61,760 nt of DNA from Bacillus thermotolerans (lineage in GTDB: Bacteria; Bacillota; Bacilli; Bacillales; Domibacillaceae): contig NZ_JWJE02000021.1 of NCBI RefSeq assembly GCF_000812025.2, forward strand, positions 1 through 61,760, written 5' to 3'. Both the position numbers and the translations under genes were made by a program. Positions 31,886 through 40,445 of this stretch are shown here, piece after piece (the first letter of the stretch is position 1; each line of letters begins with the position of its first letter). Below the pieces are notes generated by a model. The model made no database searches, had not been told where the DNA came from, and was given only the letters and a program-made list of their open reading frames with translations.

Positions 31886-32260
31886 CTACCTCTTGGGTTT
31901 TAAGTTAGCAAGAATATTGATGACGAAAGCAAGGATCCCTAGCACGGTGAGTGTGGCTCCAATGGCAATCCATGGACCAAACGCTGGATTGCCGGTGGTG
32001 AGATTAAGAGCAAGGAAAATCATCATAAGAGGCAGACCAATGTTATGCAGCCAAACATGCGCTTTTGCCCATCCGTTTGAGGCAAGAGCAGGAAATAAAT
32101 AGTATAAGATACCAGCAATCATAAGAGCGGCCCACCCTAGAAGGTTCACATGCGCATGCACGCCAGCTAAAGCAGGATTATGAGTCACAGACATATAATA
32201 GCCCAGCAGCACACCAATCCCGAAATAAATTGCGCCAATTCGGATCAGCCAAATGCCCAT
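31886..32260 (-). CDS. four-helix membrane protein related to heme-copper oxidase subunit I
   Basis: A 124-residue protein with four predicted helices. GVHAHVNLLGWAALMIAGILYYLFP resembles the histidine-bearing helix of cbb3/NorB-type oxidase catalytic subunits (HAHVNLLGW), and HVWLHNIGLP supplies further histidines. It is far too short for an oxidase, so it may be a stand-alone heme- or metal-binding membrane protein of the type often annotated as cytochrome-c oxidase-like in Bacilli. GGGGGAAC precedes the ATG. Single gene. Confidence 0.75.
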   Translation of the reverse strand: MGIWLIRIGAIYFGIGVLLGYYMSVTHNPALAGVHAHVNLLGWAALMIAGILYYLFPALASNGWAKAHVWLHNIGLPLMMIFLALNLTTGNPAFGPWIAIGATLTVLGILAFVINILANLKPKR

Positions 32261-32472
32261 ACGTGGTTCCCCCTTTGTTGAATAAAGGCTTCGAAAGGCT
32301 CATTGCCTTTCTCTCCCACTATATGCGTCCTGCTTTAACGAAAGAACTGTCCTCCACCTCTCCATGATAAAAAAGTTCTATTTCTTTCCTTCCTATTCAC
32401 GGAAAAAACACCCCCCGGTCCTTCAACCTATGTATGCTACACTAGAGATAAAAACAAGAAAGGAACGAACCT

Positions 32473-32688
32473 ATGAAAAAGCTGACATTTGTGATACCAG
32501 TTATGATCCTAGTAGGCTCACTTTCCCTCTGGATGCTGGGTAAGGATTACTCAGAAATCGCTCTCCAAACGAGACTGCTCATTACCGCCGGCGCCATGAT
32601 CTTCTCCGGCATCATCTCCTACTTTCTTCTCGGAAGCGACGGCGAGAAATTCAACGACACCCTCACGAAAAAGAAGCGCGAAAAGTAA
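32473..32688 (+). CDS. small two-helix membrane protein (DUF5325/YlaF-like)
   Basis: A 71-residue protein with two membrane helices (about 4-24 and 33-52) and a basic, hydrophilic tail ending KKKREK. AAAGGAACG precedes the ATG. It resembles the DUF5325 group (B. subtilis YlaF) in size and layout, but the match is from memory and weak. Function unknown. Confidence 0.65.
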   Translation: MKKLTFVIPVMILVGSLSLWMLGKDYSEIALQTRLLITAGAMIFSGIISYFLLGSDGEKFNDTLTKKKREK

Positions 32689-32690
32689 TC

Positions 32691-32746
32691 CTTTCACGCT
32701 TTAAAGGGGTGGGGGTCAGACCCCCACCCCTTTAAAGCAATAAAGC
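32691..32746. repeat. REP-like hairpin repeat, copy 10
   Basis: CTTTCACGCTTTAAAGGGGT, core GGGGGTCAGACCCCC, ACCCCTTTAAAGCAATAAAGC. GGGGT/ACCCC pair perfectly. It begins 2 bp after the stop of the 71-aa gene. Confidence 0.87.
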
Positions 32747-32780
32747 ACTCCCTCTATAAACCTCCTCACTAACATCTCTA

Positions 32781-33962
32781 CTAAATCAGCGAACTAATCA
32801 AAATTCCAGAGGCTGCTTCGTAAATTTCATCAAATTGCTCAATAGGAAGCGGGTTCTGTCCTTCACCGAGCTCAATCGTGAACCCAGGCCGGCGGAATTC
32901 CTGGATAAACCAGTCCTTGTATCCTGAGTGGCTGTCCACATAGCGAATCGCCTCATAACCGCTCACCCGTGCAAATCGCTCTGCCAGCACTTGCGATTCC
33001 GGTGGCTCCAGCCCTTCGTAGCCCCAATAAAATTCCCTTCCCTGTGTATGAAGCGCTACTAGCCGATCAAAGCTTTCATCCCTGACCAAATCAGCCATCG
33101 CCTGCGTCTCAGGCTCTGTTAACGGCGCCTCCCCCGGATAATCGCGCGGCCTTGGCTCTGTCGGTTTACGGCCTGCCTCAAACTCCCAATTCGCCGGGAA
33201 CTGTTTATTCAAATCCACTCCATTAATGTTCGCCTTCCACCCTGAGAAATCACGGCTTCCCCGATTCAGCGCCACCACTTCCTCCTCACGCTCCGGCGGC
33301 GGCCCGTTCAGCACCAGATTGACCCCATCTGGATTCACCATCGGTACCGCCGACAGCTCTGTCAACCCATACACGGGCAGCGTGGCTACTCCTTTAATCG
33401 GCGTGTTGTTCGTCAAGGAAAGCAAATATTCGTTTAAAAACCGCATCAAAATGGGCGTCGTGATCCACTCATTTGCATGGAAGGAGGCATTCACCTGCAC
33501 CTTGCGTCCCCCTGTGCCGATTCGCACATCGTGCAGCGGCAGGCCGAGCACACTTTTTCCCGCGTCCCTTCTCCTCATAAAAGGGTAGATCGCCAGCAGC
33601 TCGTTCAAATCATCGGTCATGGCTTGAAAATCATACGGCTCCCGCCCATTCACCACAAACCAAGTCACCCGGATCGGAATCCGCACTCGCTGCCCCACCT
33701 GAAGCTGGCTCGGGTTGACATTCGGATTCAGCAAAAGCAGCGCATCTACATTTAAGCGATACGCATTCGCCAAGCCCCAAAACGTGTCCCCCGGCTGAAT
33801 CGTCCGAGTAATGGTCGTGAACCCTGGAATCTGCACCGCTTGTCCCACTTGCAGGCTCCCCGTCTCAACCCCCGGATTCGAATCCATAATCAACACAAGT
33901 GGAATCGAAAACAACTGGCTATACTGCCAAAGCGTATCCCCTCTTCGCACACGAACCTCCAT
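32781..33962 (-). CDS. LysM-M14 gamma-D-glutamyl-L-diamino acid endopeptidase (ENP1-like)
   Basis: A 393-residue enzyme from ATG 33962 with AGGTGG upstream; the frame extends 17 codons to a TTG without support. Two LysM domains (about 3-46 and 51-95) bind peptidoglycan; the M14 zinc carboxypeptidase domain (about 108-390) has zinc ligands His162 and Glu165 (FHANEW), a third His in VALHTQG and catalytic Glu in FTIELGEG. The architecture matches endopeptidase I of Lysinibacillus sphaericus, which cuts the gamma-D-Glu-meso-DAP bond and is sporulation associated. No signal peptide is visible, as in ENP1. Confidence 0.9.
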   Translation of the reverse strand: MEVRVRRGDTLWQYSQLFSIPLVLIMDSNPGVETGSLQVGQAVQIPGFTTITRTIQPGDTFWGLANAYRLNVDALLLLNPNVNPSQLQVGQRVRIPIRVTWFVVNGREPYDFQAMTDDLNELLAIYPFMRRRDAGKSVLGLPLHDVRIGTGGRKVQVNASFHANEWITTPILMRFLNEYLLSLTNNTPIKGVATLPVYGLTELSAVPMVNPDGVNLVLNGPPPEREEEVVALNRGSRDFSGWKANINGVDLNKQFPANWEFEAGRKPTEPRPRDYPGEAPLTEPETQAMADLVRDESFDRLVALHTQGREFYWGYEGLEPPESQVLAERFARVSGYEAIRYVDSHSGYKDWFIQEFRRPGFTIELGEGQNPLPIEQFDEIYEAASGILISSLI

Positions 33963-34032
33963 GCTTCCACCTACCCCCTCTAAAGACTCCTTTTCTCTCA
34001 TTCTATGCCCCAACGAAAAAATTATGCTGTAC

Positions 34033-34089
34033 GCTTTATCACTTTAAAGGAGCGGGGGACTGTCCCCCACCCCTTTAAAGCACTAAAAC
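34033..34089. repeat. REP-like hairpin repeat, copy 11
   Basis: GCTTTATCACTTTAAAGGAGC, core GGGGGACTGTCCCCC, ACCCCTTTAAAGCACTAAAAC. The inner stem is partly mismatched. Upstream of the ENP1-like gene. Confidence 0.82.
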
Positions 34090-34130
34090 CCCTCACCTAT
34101 CATTCTCTCTCATACCCCTTATGAAAATAG

Positions 34131-34184
34131 GAAATAAATTCCGAAATCATTTTTATTGAATATTCAGAATTTATTTGTTAAGAT
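34131..34184 (+). promoter_or_regulatory. promoter and inverted repeat upstream of the SSF-amidohydrolase operon
   Basis: TTGAAT (34156-34161), 17 bp, TAAGAT (34179-34184) is a good sigma-A promoter. It is overlapped by the inverted repeat GAAATAAATTC (34131-34141) / GAATTTATTTG (34167-34177), a possible operator. The roughly 220-nt leader that follows contains an unused AAAGGAGG near 34271-34278; no regulatory RNA was recognised. Confidence 0.5.
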
Positions 34185-34408
34185 AATGACCATTCCTTAT
34201 AAGTGATTCGGTCATCATGACCAGTTGTCATCCAGCCATAGTTTTATCACAACCACTATCCCACCGAACGAAAGGAGGCTCTCCGCATTCACTTGCTTGC
34301 CTACTACCACACAGAACGTTTCAATCACCTTAGCCCCTCACCCTAGACACCCTTAACACGTCGCCTTTATTCATATTGCTCATCCAATAAGAGATTGGAG
34401 GAAATTTA

Positions 34409-35875
34409 ATGGCCTGGTACACAAGCTATATCGTTGTCTATTTCCTGTTCATGTTCGCGGTTGGTTTTTATTACTTTACAAAGGTCAAAACGTCAGATTC
34501 TTATTTAATCGCCGGATGGAATATGGGGTTTTGGAACATTGTCGGCACGATTATCAGCACGAACTGCGGAGCGGCCGTTTTCATCGGCTGGATCGGCATG
34601 GGCTTTACTGTCGGCATGTCAGGGTTCTTCAAATTCGCCCTTCCCGCCATGCTGGTCAGTATGCTGCTGATTGCTTTATTCAGCCGGCCGCTGCGACGGC
34701 AAAAACTCTACACCCTTGCCGATTTGTTTGGTGAGCGCTTCGGTTCCAAAACGGGCATCATTCCTTCTGTTCTTTCTGCCTTCATCTACTCTGTCCCAAC
34801 GACCGCGCTCCAAATTGTCGGCATGAGCACGGTGTTCAGCATTGTATACGGCATCGATCCAAAGATCGGCATTGCCTTATCCTTCGCCCTTGTCCTTGGC
34901 TTTACAATTCTTGGCGGCCTTGTCGCTACAATTGTCACGGACGCGATTCAAAGCATCATCCTGATCGCCGGGATCATCATCCTTGCTTTTTCCGCTCTAA
35001 ATTTCAGCGGCGGGATGACAGCTGTTTTAGAAAACACCCCGCGTGAGTACTTAACTGTATTCGGCGCAGAAAGCGCAGGAGCCGTGCTGATGTTCGCCCT
35101 GTCTGTCGCACCGTTCTATTTAATCTGGCAATCAACTTGGCAGCGTATTTTCGCCTCTAAATCAGAAAAAGTCGCCATCCGAGCTGGCCTCACCGGATTT
35201 GGCATTACGCTCTGCATCTCTGTGCTTCCATACTCCATCGGCGTGATTGCCCGCCAGTTTGTCCCAGCTGATATACACCCAGACCTCATCTTCTCTTATA
35301 TTACGGTTGAACTGCTTTCACCAGCTGTCGGCGGCCTCGTCATCGTTGGCCTGCTCTCTGCTTTAATGACCGGAGCAGATTCCTTCATTTTACAAGGAAG
35401 CTCCAACATCACCCAAGACTTGTATCACCGCCTGATTAACCCGAATGCTACAGAAAAACAATTAATGTTCATGGCACGAGCTACCGTTGTCGCGATTTCT
35501 GTTCTTTCCCTGATCGTCGCTTACTTCATGACTGACATTATCAGCATGTATCAATGGGCGCTCCGGATATCGGCGACCACACTCGTCTTCCCATTCCTAG
35601 CCATTATGTTCTGGAAGCGAACCACCAATGCAGGCGTCGTTGCCAGCATGCTGGCCGGCGCAGCCGCAACGATCATTTGGCCATTTTTCGGCACAGGCTT
35701 AGACGAGGTGGTCCCTGGCTTCATCGCTTCACTTTCGGCCCTGATCATCGTCACCCTGCTCACGAAGCACAGCCCAAAGGAGAGCGTCAAAGCCGTCTTC
35801 TGGGAGGACTTGCCGTCTGCTCAGAGACAAATAAATGGACCACCTGAAACGCCTGAGAAAACAAATATCATATAA
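34409..35875 (+). CDS. sodium:solute symporter (SSF family)
   Basis: A 488-residue transporter with about 13 helices. SSF marks: YFTKVKTSDSYLIAGWNMG, GTIISTNCGAAVFIGWIGMG, ATIVTDAIQSIIL and SALMTGADSFILQGSSNITQD. ATTGGAGG precedes the ATG. It is followed 14 bp later by a YtcJ-type amidohydrolase, so it probably imports that enzyme's substrate (an N-substituted amide or cyclic amide; an inference). It is only distantly like the second SSF protein at 49759. Confidence 0.88.
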   Translation: MAWYTSYIVVYFLFMFAVGFYYFTKVKTSDSYLIAGWNMGFWNIVGTIISTNCGAAVFIGWIGMGFTVGMSGFFKFALPAMLVSMLLIALFSRPLRRQKLYTLADLFGERFGSKTGIIPSVLSAFIYSVPTTALQIVGMSTVFSIVYGIDPKIGIALSFALVLGFTILGGLVATIVTDAIQSIILIAGIIILAFSALNFSGGMTAVLENTPREYLTVFGAESAGAVLMFALSVAPFYLIWQSTWQRIFASKSEKVAIRAGLTGFGITLCISVLPYSIGVIARQFVPADIHPDLIFSYITVELLSPAVGGLVIVGLLSALMTGADSFILQGSSNITQDLYHRLINPNATEKQLMFMARATVVAISVLSLIVAYFMTDIISMYQWALRISATTLVFPFLAIMFWKRTTNAGVVASMLAGAAATIIWPFFGTGLDEVVPGFIASLSALIIVTLLTKHSPKESVKAVFWEDLPSAQRQINGPPETPEKTNII

Positions 35876-35889
35876 AAGGAGTTTGAAAG

Positions 35890-37554
35890 ATGACGATTGA
35901 TTTAATTATAAAAAATGCTAACGTCCTCACATTGGATGAGAACGATACTATCGCCCGCTCCGTGCTGGTGGCCGATGGAAAAATCGTCAAAGTGTGCACC
36001 GAGTCAGAGCCCAATACTGCTGGCTTCACCGTCGGACCGGACACACGGGAAATCGACTTAAACGGAGCCACCCTGCTTCCGGGCTTCATCGACACGCACA
36101 GCCACCTGCTCATGTACGGGGAAATGCTCGACTTTATCGACTGCCGCTCCCCTGAAAATGAATCGATCACCGACATCGTCCAAAAGGTTAAGACGAAGGC
36201 CCAGCACACGCCTCCGGGCAAGTGGATCATGGGCTGGGGCTATGATGACACGCTGCTCGCGGAAAAAAGACATCCGATGAGAGACGACTTGGATCAAGCG
36301 GCACCGGACCACCCGGTATTTCTCCGGCACATCTCCGGCCATTTTGCGGCTGTGAACTCCAAAGCATTGGAGCTCGCCGGCATCACGGAACAAACGCCAG
36401 ATCCGGAAGGCGGATTTTTCGGACGCTATGAGAACGGGCGACTGGATGGGGTCGTTCATGAAATCCCGGCACTCCAACTAGTGGCCCCTGCTCTTCCAAA
36501 GCCGACAGTGGAGGACTTAGTCGAAGCGATCGCAAACGGTGCGAAGGAGTATTTAGCTCAAGGCATTACGACGTGCACCGATGCCGGCGTGGGACTCGAT
36601 AAAGGCGCGATTGAACTGGACGCCCACTTAGCTGCCGCCAAATCAGGAAAAAATCCACTGAACATGCGGCTTATGATTTTGAACCATTTGTTCCGTGAAG
36701 ACGGCGTGCTGGCTGGCTACACAGCGGAGCAAACCGACGAGGAGCTTCAGCAAAAATCAAACGGCCGTGTGCGCCTAGACAGCGCGAAGCATTTCCAGGA
36801 CGGATCGATCCAGGGCTACACGGCCGCACTCCGGGAGCCGTATTACAGCAAGCCCGATCAGATCGGCGAGCTCTTGAATGAACAAGAGGCATTCAATGAG
36901 GAAATTGCGGACCTTCACAACCGCGGCTTCCGCATCGCCATTCATGGCAACGGCGACCGGGCGATTGGCTCGAACATCGAAGCGCTCAGCCAAGCCGTGC
37001 AAAAGTATCCGAGAAACGATCACCGTCACCGGATTGAGCATGTGCAAACCGCCAGCACAGCAGACCTGCAGACGATGAAGCAGCATGGCATCGCGGCTTC
37101 CTTCTTCATCAATCATGTATACTATTGGGGCGACCGTCACCGCGATATTTTCCTGGGGCCCGACCGTGCCGAGCGAATGAACCCTCTCGCAGAAGCCGTG
37201 GATCTAGACCTATTATTCACCTTGCATTCCGACTGCCCGATCACACCGATCTCTCCGCTGTTTTCTGTATGGGCAGCGGTCAACCGATTAACGAGAAACG
37301 GCCACGTCCTAGGTGAATCCCAAAAGATCGATGTCGTCACCGCGCTCAAATCGATGACCATCTACGGAGCCGAACTCAACTTCGAAGAAAACGAAAAAGG
37401 CACCATCAAAGAAGGCAAGCAAGCCGACTTCGCCATACTCGCCCAAGACCCGCTCACCTGCCCGCCAGAGGAAATCAAAGACATCAAGGTCCTCGCCACC
37501 CTCATCAACGGCGAGATTGCCTGGGGAGATGTGCCTGCTTCTTCGTTAACTTAA
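35890..37554 (+). CDS. amidohydrolase family 3 protein (YtcJ-like)
   Basis: A 554-residue metal-dependent hydrolase. N-terminal beta sandwich (1-60), then the TIM barrel with DTHSHL metal site (about residues 69-74), carboxylated-lysine region DSAKHFQDGSI, GNGDRAI, HRIEHVQ and the final Asp in TLHSDCP, then ADFAILAQDPL. It is cytoplasmic. The family includes exoenzyme regulatory protein AepA and N-substituted formamide deformylase. AAAAGGAG precedes the ATG. It forms an operon with the upstream SSF symporter. The exact substrate cannot be read. Confidence 0.86.
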   Translation: MTIDLIIKNANVLTLDENDTIARSVLVADGKIVKVCTESEPNTAGFTVGPDTREIDLNGATLLPGFIDTHSHLLMYGEMLDFIDCRSPENESITDIVQKVKTKAQHTPPGKWIMGWGYDDTLLAEKRHPMRDDLDQAAPDHPVFLRHISGHFAAVNSKALELAGITEQTPDPEGGFFGRYENGRLDGVVHEIPALQLVAPALPKPTVEDLVEAIANGAKEYLAQGITTCTDAGVGLDKGAIELDAHLAAAKSGKNPLNMRLMILNHLFREDGVLAGYTAEQTDEELQQKSNGRVRLDSAKHFQDGSIQGYTAALREPYYSKPDQIGELLNEQEAFNEEIADLHNRGFRIAIHGNGDRAIGSNIEALSQAVQKYPRNDHRHRIEHVQTASTADLQTMKQHGIAASFFINHVYYWGDRHRDIFLGPDRAERMNPLAEAVDLDLLFTLHSDCPITPISPLFSVWAAVNRLTRNGHVLGESQKIDVVTALKSMTIYGAELNFEENEKGTIKEGKQADFAILAQDPLTCPPEEIKDIKVLATLINGEIAWGDVPASSLT

Positions 37555-37558
37555 TTAT

Positions 37559-37595
37559 GAGGGGTCTGACCCCCACCGCTTTAAAGCATAAAAGC
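37559..37595. repeat. REP-like hairpin repeat, copy 12 (left half missing)
   Basis: Only GGGGTCTGACCCCC plus the right arm CGCTTTAAAGCATAAAAGC remain; the left CTTTAAAG arm is absent. It begins 4 bp after the amidohydrolase stop, so the insertion or a deletion may have set the gene end. Confidence 0.75.
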
Positions 37596-37605
37596 ACGTC
37601 AACAA

Positions 37606-37654
37606 CAAAAACCCCCGCTCCTAGCATCCAACTGCTAGAAGCGGGGGTTTTTTC
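37606..37654. terminator. bidirectional terminator, first member of a duplicated pair
   Basis: AACCCCCGCT...AGCGGGGGTT with inner CTAGCA/TGCTAG, T-rich on both strands. It serves the SLH gene (minus) and the amidohydrolase (plus). A nearly identical copy is at 39004-39050. Confidence 0.9.
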
Positions 37655-37665
37655 TTTTATACTAA

Positions 37666-38853
37666 TCAGCGAATCAGTGAATATGGAAGGGTGAACTCCC
37701 TAATACTGTCTGCATAAGAGCCATATTCATAAGGATTGAAATACATAACAAATCCATCCGGCTTCATATAAAACTGATATTGGTGCTCATCTAAGCTATA
37801 AAGCCCATCCCATGAACCGATTCGACCCTGCCTCTCCAAATTGCGAGCCTGTGCGTTGATTCGATCGATCACCGCACGCTTGTAATTCGACTTTAACGCA
37901 AGGTCATCCAATTCCATGAAATAATCATTCTTTACATCATAGTTGTAGGAGAACAGCTGCTCATAGCCATGAGCACCTCCCGCATACTCGTACTGCTCAA
38001 ACACAACACTAATATAGCTTAAATCTGAACGGGCTACTTTATAAGAGATTTCATAAAAGTAACGATCGCCGTACCCTTTATCTCTCCTAGCTTTCTCCAT
38101 AAACTCTCTCTTGAAGGCAGCGATTTCTTTCCCTACCTCCGCATAATGCTCATTCAAGTAAGAAAGATCCTTCTTCCCGCTTGTGTCCTTAAACTGCGGG
38201 TAAAAAATTCCGTCTGCCGCTTTTTTCGGATATGAGGCCACTTTCAACCGGAATTTCGGATCAAGTCCACGAGCCGTAAATACCGCGAATTGCGCCCGTG
38301 TCACCACACCTGTCGGCTGGTACTTGGTTGCCGTGTAGCCAGATGTCACACCGTTAGCGACGAGCCGCTCTACATAAGGAGCACCCCAATATTTGCGGCT
38401 CATATCTTCCCACTCTACCGGCGCTGTACCCTTCAAATTAAAAGCATTCGCTGTGATTTTCGCCATTTCTGCGCGCGTCAGCTTCCCATTCGGATTAAAT
38501 TTAGCCGCCTTTGAGAACCAGCCCGCATTCACAGCTGCCGCAATTTCTTTATAGAATGGATGTGACTTCGGCACGTCCTGGAACCCAGGATTCGGCACAT
38601 TCGTCAGCGGGAGCTTTTTCGCCCGGACTAAAATGGCTGCCGCTTGGGCCCGCGTAACGGCCGTATCTTTGTTGAACTTTCCATTCGTCCCGCCTTTTAA
38701 TACTCCCAAATTACTTAAATAATAAACTTCCTTGGCACTCCAGTGAGAAGCCGGCACGTCCGGATAAGACGCGGCTTCCGCATTTGACACGGAAAAAGAT
38801 AATACCAATAAACCTATTAACCATGCTGATACCCACTTTGTAAAATTATACAA
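37666..38853 (-). CDS. S-layer-homology protein with RsiV-like DUF3298 domain (paralogue A)
   Basis: About 395 residues: signal peptide (first ~28), three SLH motifs (about 30-85, 90-145 and 150-205; each with SHW/HPF...AE.GW and TRAQAAAI or TRAEMAKI) that anchor to secondary wall polymer, then a C-terminal region (about 225-395) with GGAHGY...NYDVKND and PYEYGSYADSIREFTLPY, typical of DUF4163/DUF3298, the extracellular domain of RsiV and PdaC. The preferred start is TTG 38853, since AGAAGGGGGTGG lies 5-7 bases upstream; GTG 38862 overlaps that site. It is a tandem paralogue of the next gene. Confidence 0.88.
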   Translation of the reverse strand: MYNFTKWVSAWLIGLLVLSFSVSNAEAASYPDVPASHWSAKEVYYLSNLGVLKGGTNGKFNKDTAVTRAQAAAILVRAKKLPLTNVPNPGFQDVPKSHPFYKEIAAAVNAGWFSKAAKFNPNGKLTRAEMAKITANAFNLKGTAPVEWEDMSRKYWGAPYVERLVANGVTSGYTATKYQPTGVVTRAQFAVFTARGLDPKFRLKVASYPKKAADGIFYPQFKDTSGKKDLSYLNEHYAEVGKEIAAFKREFMEKARRDKGYGDRYFYEISYKVARSDLSYISVVFEQYEYAGGAHGYEQLFSYNYDVKNDYFMELDDLALKSNYKRAVIDRINAQARNLERQGRIGSWDGLYSLDEHQYQFYMKPDGFVMYFNPYEYGSYADSIREFTLPYSLIR

Positions 38854-38883
38854 ATGACCCACCCCCTTCTAACTATGTAATCA

Positions 38884-38897
38884 TTAGAATAGTCTAG
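38884..38897 (-). promoter_or_regulatory. conserved inverted repeat upstream of SLH paralogue A
   Basis: TTAGA-ATAG-TCTAG, retained at the same distance upstream of paralogue B as TTAGA-ATAA-TCTAA (40305-40318). It is a possible operator or -10 region shared by the duplicated genes. Confidence 0.35.
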
Positions 38898-38928
38898 ATT
38901 TCACATTTAGTAAACTAGTTATTTCATG

Positions 38929-38984
38929 TTTTATCGCTTTAAAGTGGTGGGGGTCTGACCCCCACCACTTTAAAGCGCAAAAGC
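38929..38984. repeat. REP-like hairpin repeat, copy 13
   Basis: TTTATCGCTTTAAAGTGGT, core GGGGGTCTGACCCCC, ACCACTTTAAAGCGCAAAAGC. Perfect GTGGT/ACCAC stem. Located between the two SLH paralogues. Confidence 0.87.
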
Positions 38985-39003
38985 CCTCTTCCCCATCAAC
39001 AAC

Positions 39004-39050
39004 AAAAACCCCCGCTCCTAGCATCCAACTGCTAGAAACGGGGGTTTTTT
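39004..39050 (-). terminator. terminator of SLH paralogue B, second member of duplicated pair
   Basis: Same CCCCCGCTCCTAGCA stem sequence as 37606-37654 with one change (GAAACGGGGG for GAAGCGGGGG) and the same CAACAACAAAAA lead-in, showing that the terminator was duplicated along with the gene. Confidence 0.88.
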
Positions 39051-39089
39051 CATTCATATTCTTCTTTCCTATTGATCACCGATCCTTAA

Positions 39090-40274
39090 TCAGCGAATCA
39101 ACGAGTACGGGAGCTTAAATTCCCAAATCCCTGCTGCGTAGGAGCCTTGCTGGTAGGGATTGAAGTAGACGACAAATCCGTCATTTGTCATGTAAAACTG
39201 CCGCTGGTAGCCGCCGAGGCTGTAGAGATGACTCCAGTCGCCTCTGCCTTGCTTCTGCAGGTAAGCGCCCTGCGTGTTAATCCGGTCGATCACCTTGCGC
39301 TCATAATCCGCTTTCGTCGCCAGGTCTCCCAGCAGCATAAAGAACGCATTCCGTACATCATAGTTCTGCGAAGAAAGCGAGGTGTATCCGTGGGCGCCTC
39401 CCGTATAATAATAATGATCAAACACGATGCTAATATAACTTCGGTCTGCCCGCGCCACCCGGTAAGAGGCTTCATACGTGTACAAGTGGCCACGCTCCGG
39501 ATCTTCCTTCGCAAGCTCCGTCAATTCCTTCTTCGTATCCTCCATCTCCTCGCCTTCATTCACGTAGTATTCATTTAAGTATTGAAAATCCTTCTGTCCG
39601 CTCGTGTCCCGAAATTGCGGGTAAAAAATGTCCTCCGCCGCTTTTTTCGGATACACAGCAACGGTTAAGCGGTACGCAGGATCAAGTCCCCGGGCAATGA
39701 ATACGGCAAACTGGGCACGTGTCACCACTCCTGCAGGGCGATACTTTGTCGCCGTGTAGCCGGATGTCACGCCGTTCGCCACGATCCGTTCAACAAAAGG
39801 GGTACTCCAATGCGCCTTGCCCATGTCCTCCCAATCAGCCGATGCCGTGCCCTGCAGATCAAACGCGTTCGCTGTGATCTTTGCCATTTCCGCACGCGTC
39901 AGCTGGCCATCCGGGTTAAAGCTTTGGGCCGTCGAGAACCAGCCGGCATGCACGGCCGCTGCAATTTCTTTGTAAAAAGGATGTGATTTCGGTACGTCCT
40001 GGAATCCTGGATCCGGTACATTCGCCATGGACAGCTCTTTCGCCCGGACCAAAATAGCGGCCGCTTGCGCTCTCGTCACTGGTGCATCCTTGTTGAACCT
40101 TCCGTTCGTGCCGCCCTTAAGCACCCCTCGCTCACTTAGATACGTTACTTCCTTCGCACTCCAATGAGACGCCGGCACATCCGGATACACCGTGGCTTCG
40201 GCAGGCAAGCTTGAAAAAGAAAAGACACACAACACTCCGGCGAAGCTGGCCAGCCATTTCTTCCAACCTAACAA
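39090..40274 (-). CDS. S-layer-homology protein with RsiV-like DUF3298 domain (paralogue B)
   Basis: About 394 residues with the same order as paralogue A: signal peptide, three SLH motifs, then a DUF4163/DUF3298-type C terminus (YTGGAHGYTSLSSQNYDVRN, YQQGSYAAGIWEFKLPYSLIR). The two proteins align end to end without large gaps. As in A, an AAAGGGGTGG site supports the TTG start at 40274 rather than the overlapping GTG at 40283. DUF3298 is known in anti-sigma factor RsiV, where it binds lysozyme, and in deacetylase PdaC; here it is presented on the wall, so a ligand-binding or decoy role is possible (an inference). Confidence 0.88.
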   Translation of the reverse strand: MLGWKKWLASFAGVLCVFSFSSLPAEATVYPDVPASHWSAKEVTYLSERGVLKGGTNGRFNKDAPVTRAQAAAILVRAKELSMANVPDPGFQDVPKSHPFYKEIAAAVHAGWFSTAQSFNPDGQLTRAEMAKITANAFDLQGTASADWEDMGKAHWSTPFVERIVANGVTSGYTATKYRPAGVVTRAQFAVFIARGLDPAYRLTVAVYPKKAAEDIFYPQFRDTSGQKDFQYLNEYYVNEGEEMEDTKKELTELAKEDPERGHLYTYEASYRVARADRSYISIVFDHYYYTGGAHGYTSLSSQNYDVRNAFFMLLGDLATKADYERKVIDRINTQGAYLQKQGRGDWSHLYSLGGYQRQFYMTNDGFVVYFNPYQQGSYAAGIWEFKLPYSLIR

Positions 40275-40304
40275 TCGACCCACCCCTTTCTATCTATGTA
40301 ATTA

Positions 40305-40318
40305 TTAGAATAATCTAA
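40305..40318 (-). promoter_or_regulatory. conserved inverted repeat upstream of SLH paralogue B
   Basis: TTAGA-ATAA-TCTAA, 14 bp, matching the site upstream of paralogue A. Confidence 0.35.
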
Positions 40319-40387
40319 AAATTTAATCGAGTAAATGTCTTTCGCTAGACACTTTCCTACATAATTAAGCACGAAAAAAAGACAGTC

Positions 40388-40444
40388 CCTTCAGCGCGTT
40401 AACGCGCTGGGGGACTGTCCCCCGCTCCTTTAAAGCAATAAAGC
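40388..40444. repeat. REP-like hairpin repeat, copy 14 (chimeric arms)
   Basis: Left arm GCGCGTTAACGCGCT of the GTTAAC type, core GGGGGACTGTCCCCC, right arm CTCCTTTAAAGCAATAAAGC of the CTTTAAAG type. The two arms cannot pair with each other, suggesting recombination between two repeat subtypes. It lies next to the mscL stop. Confidence 0.83.
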
Positions 40445-40445
40445 C

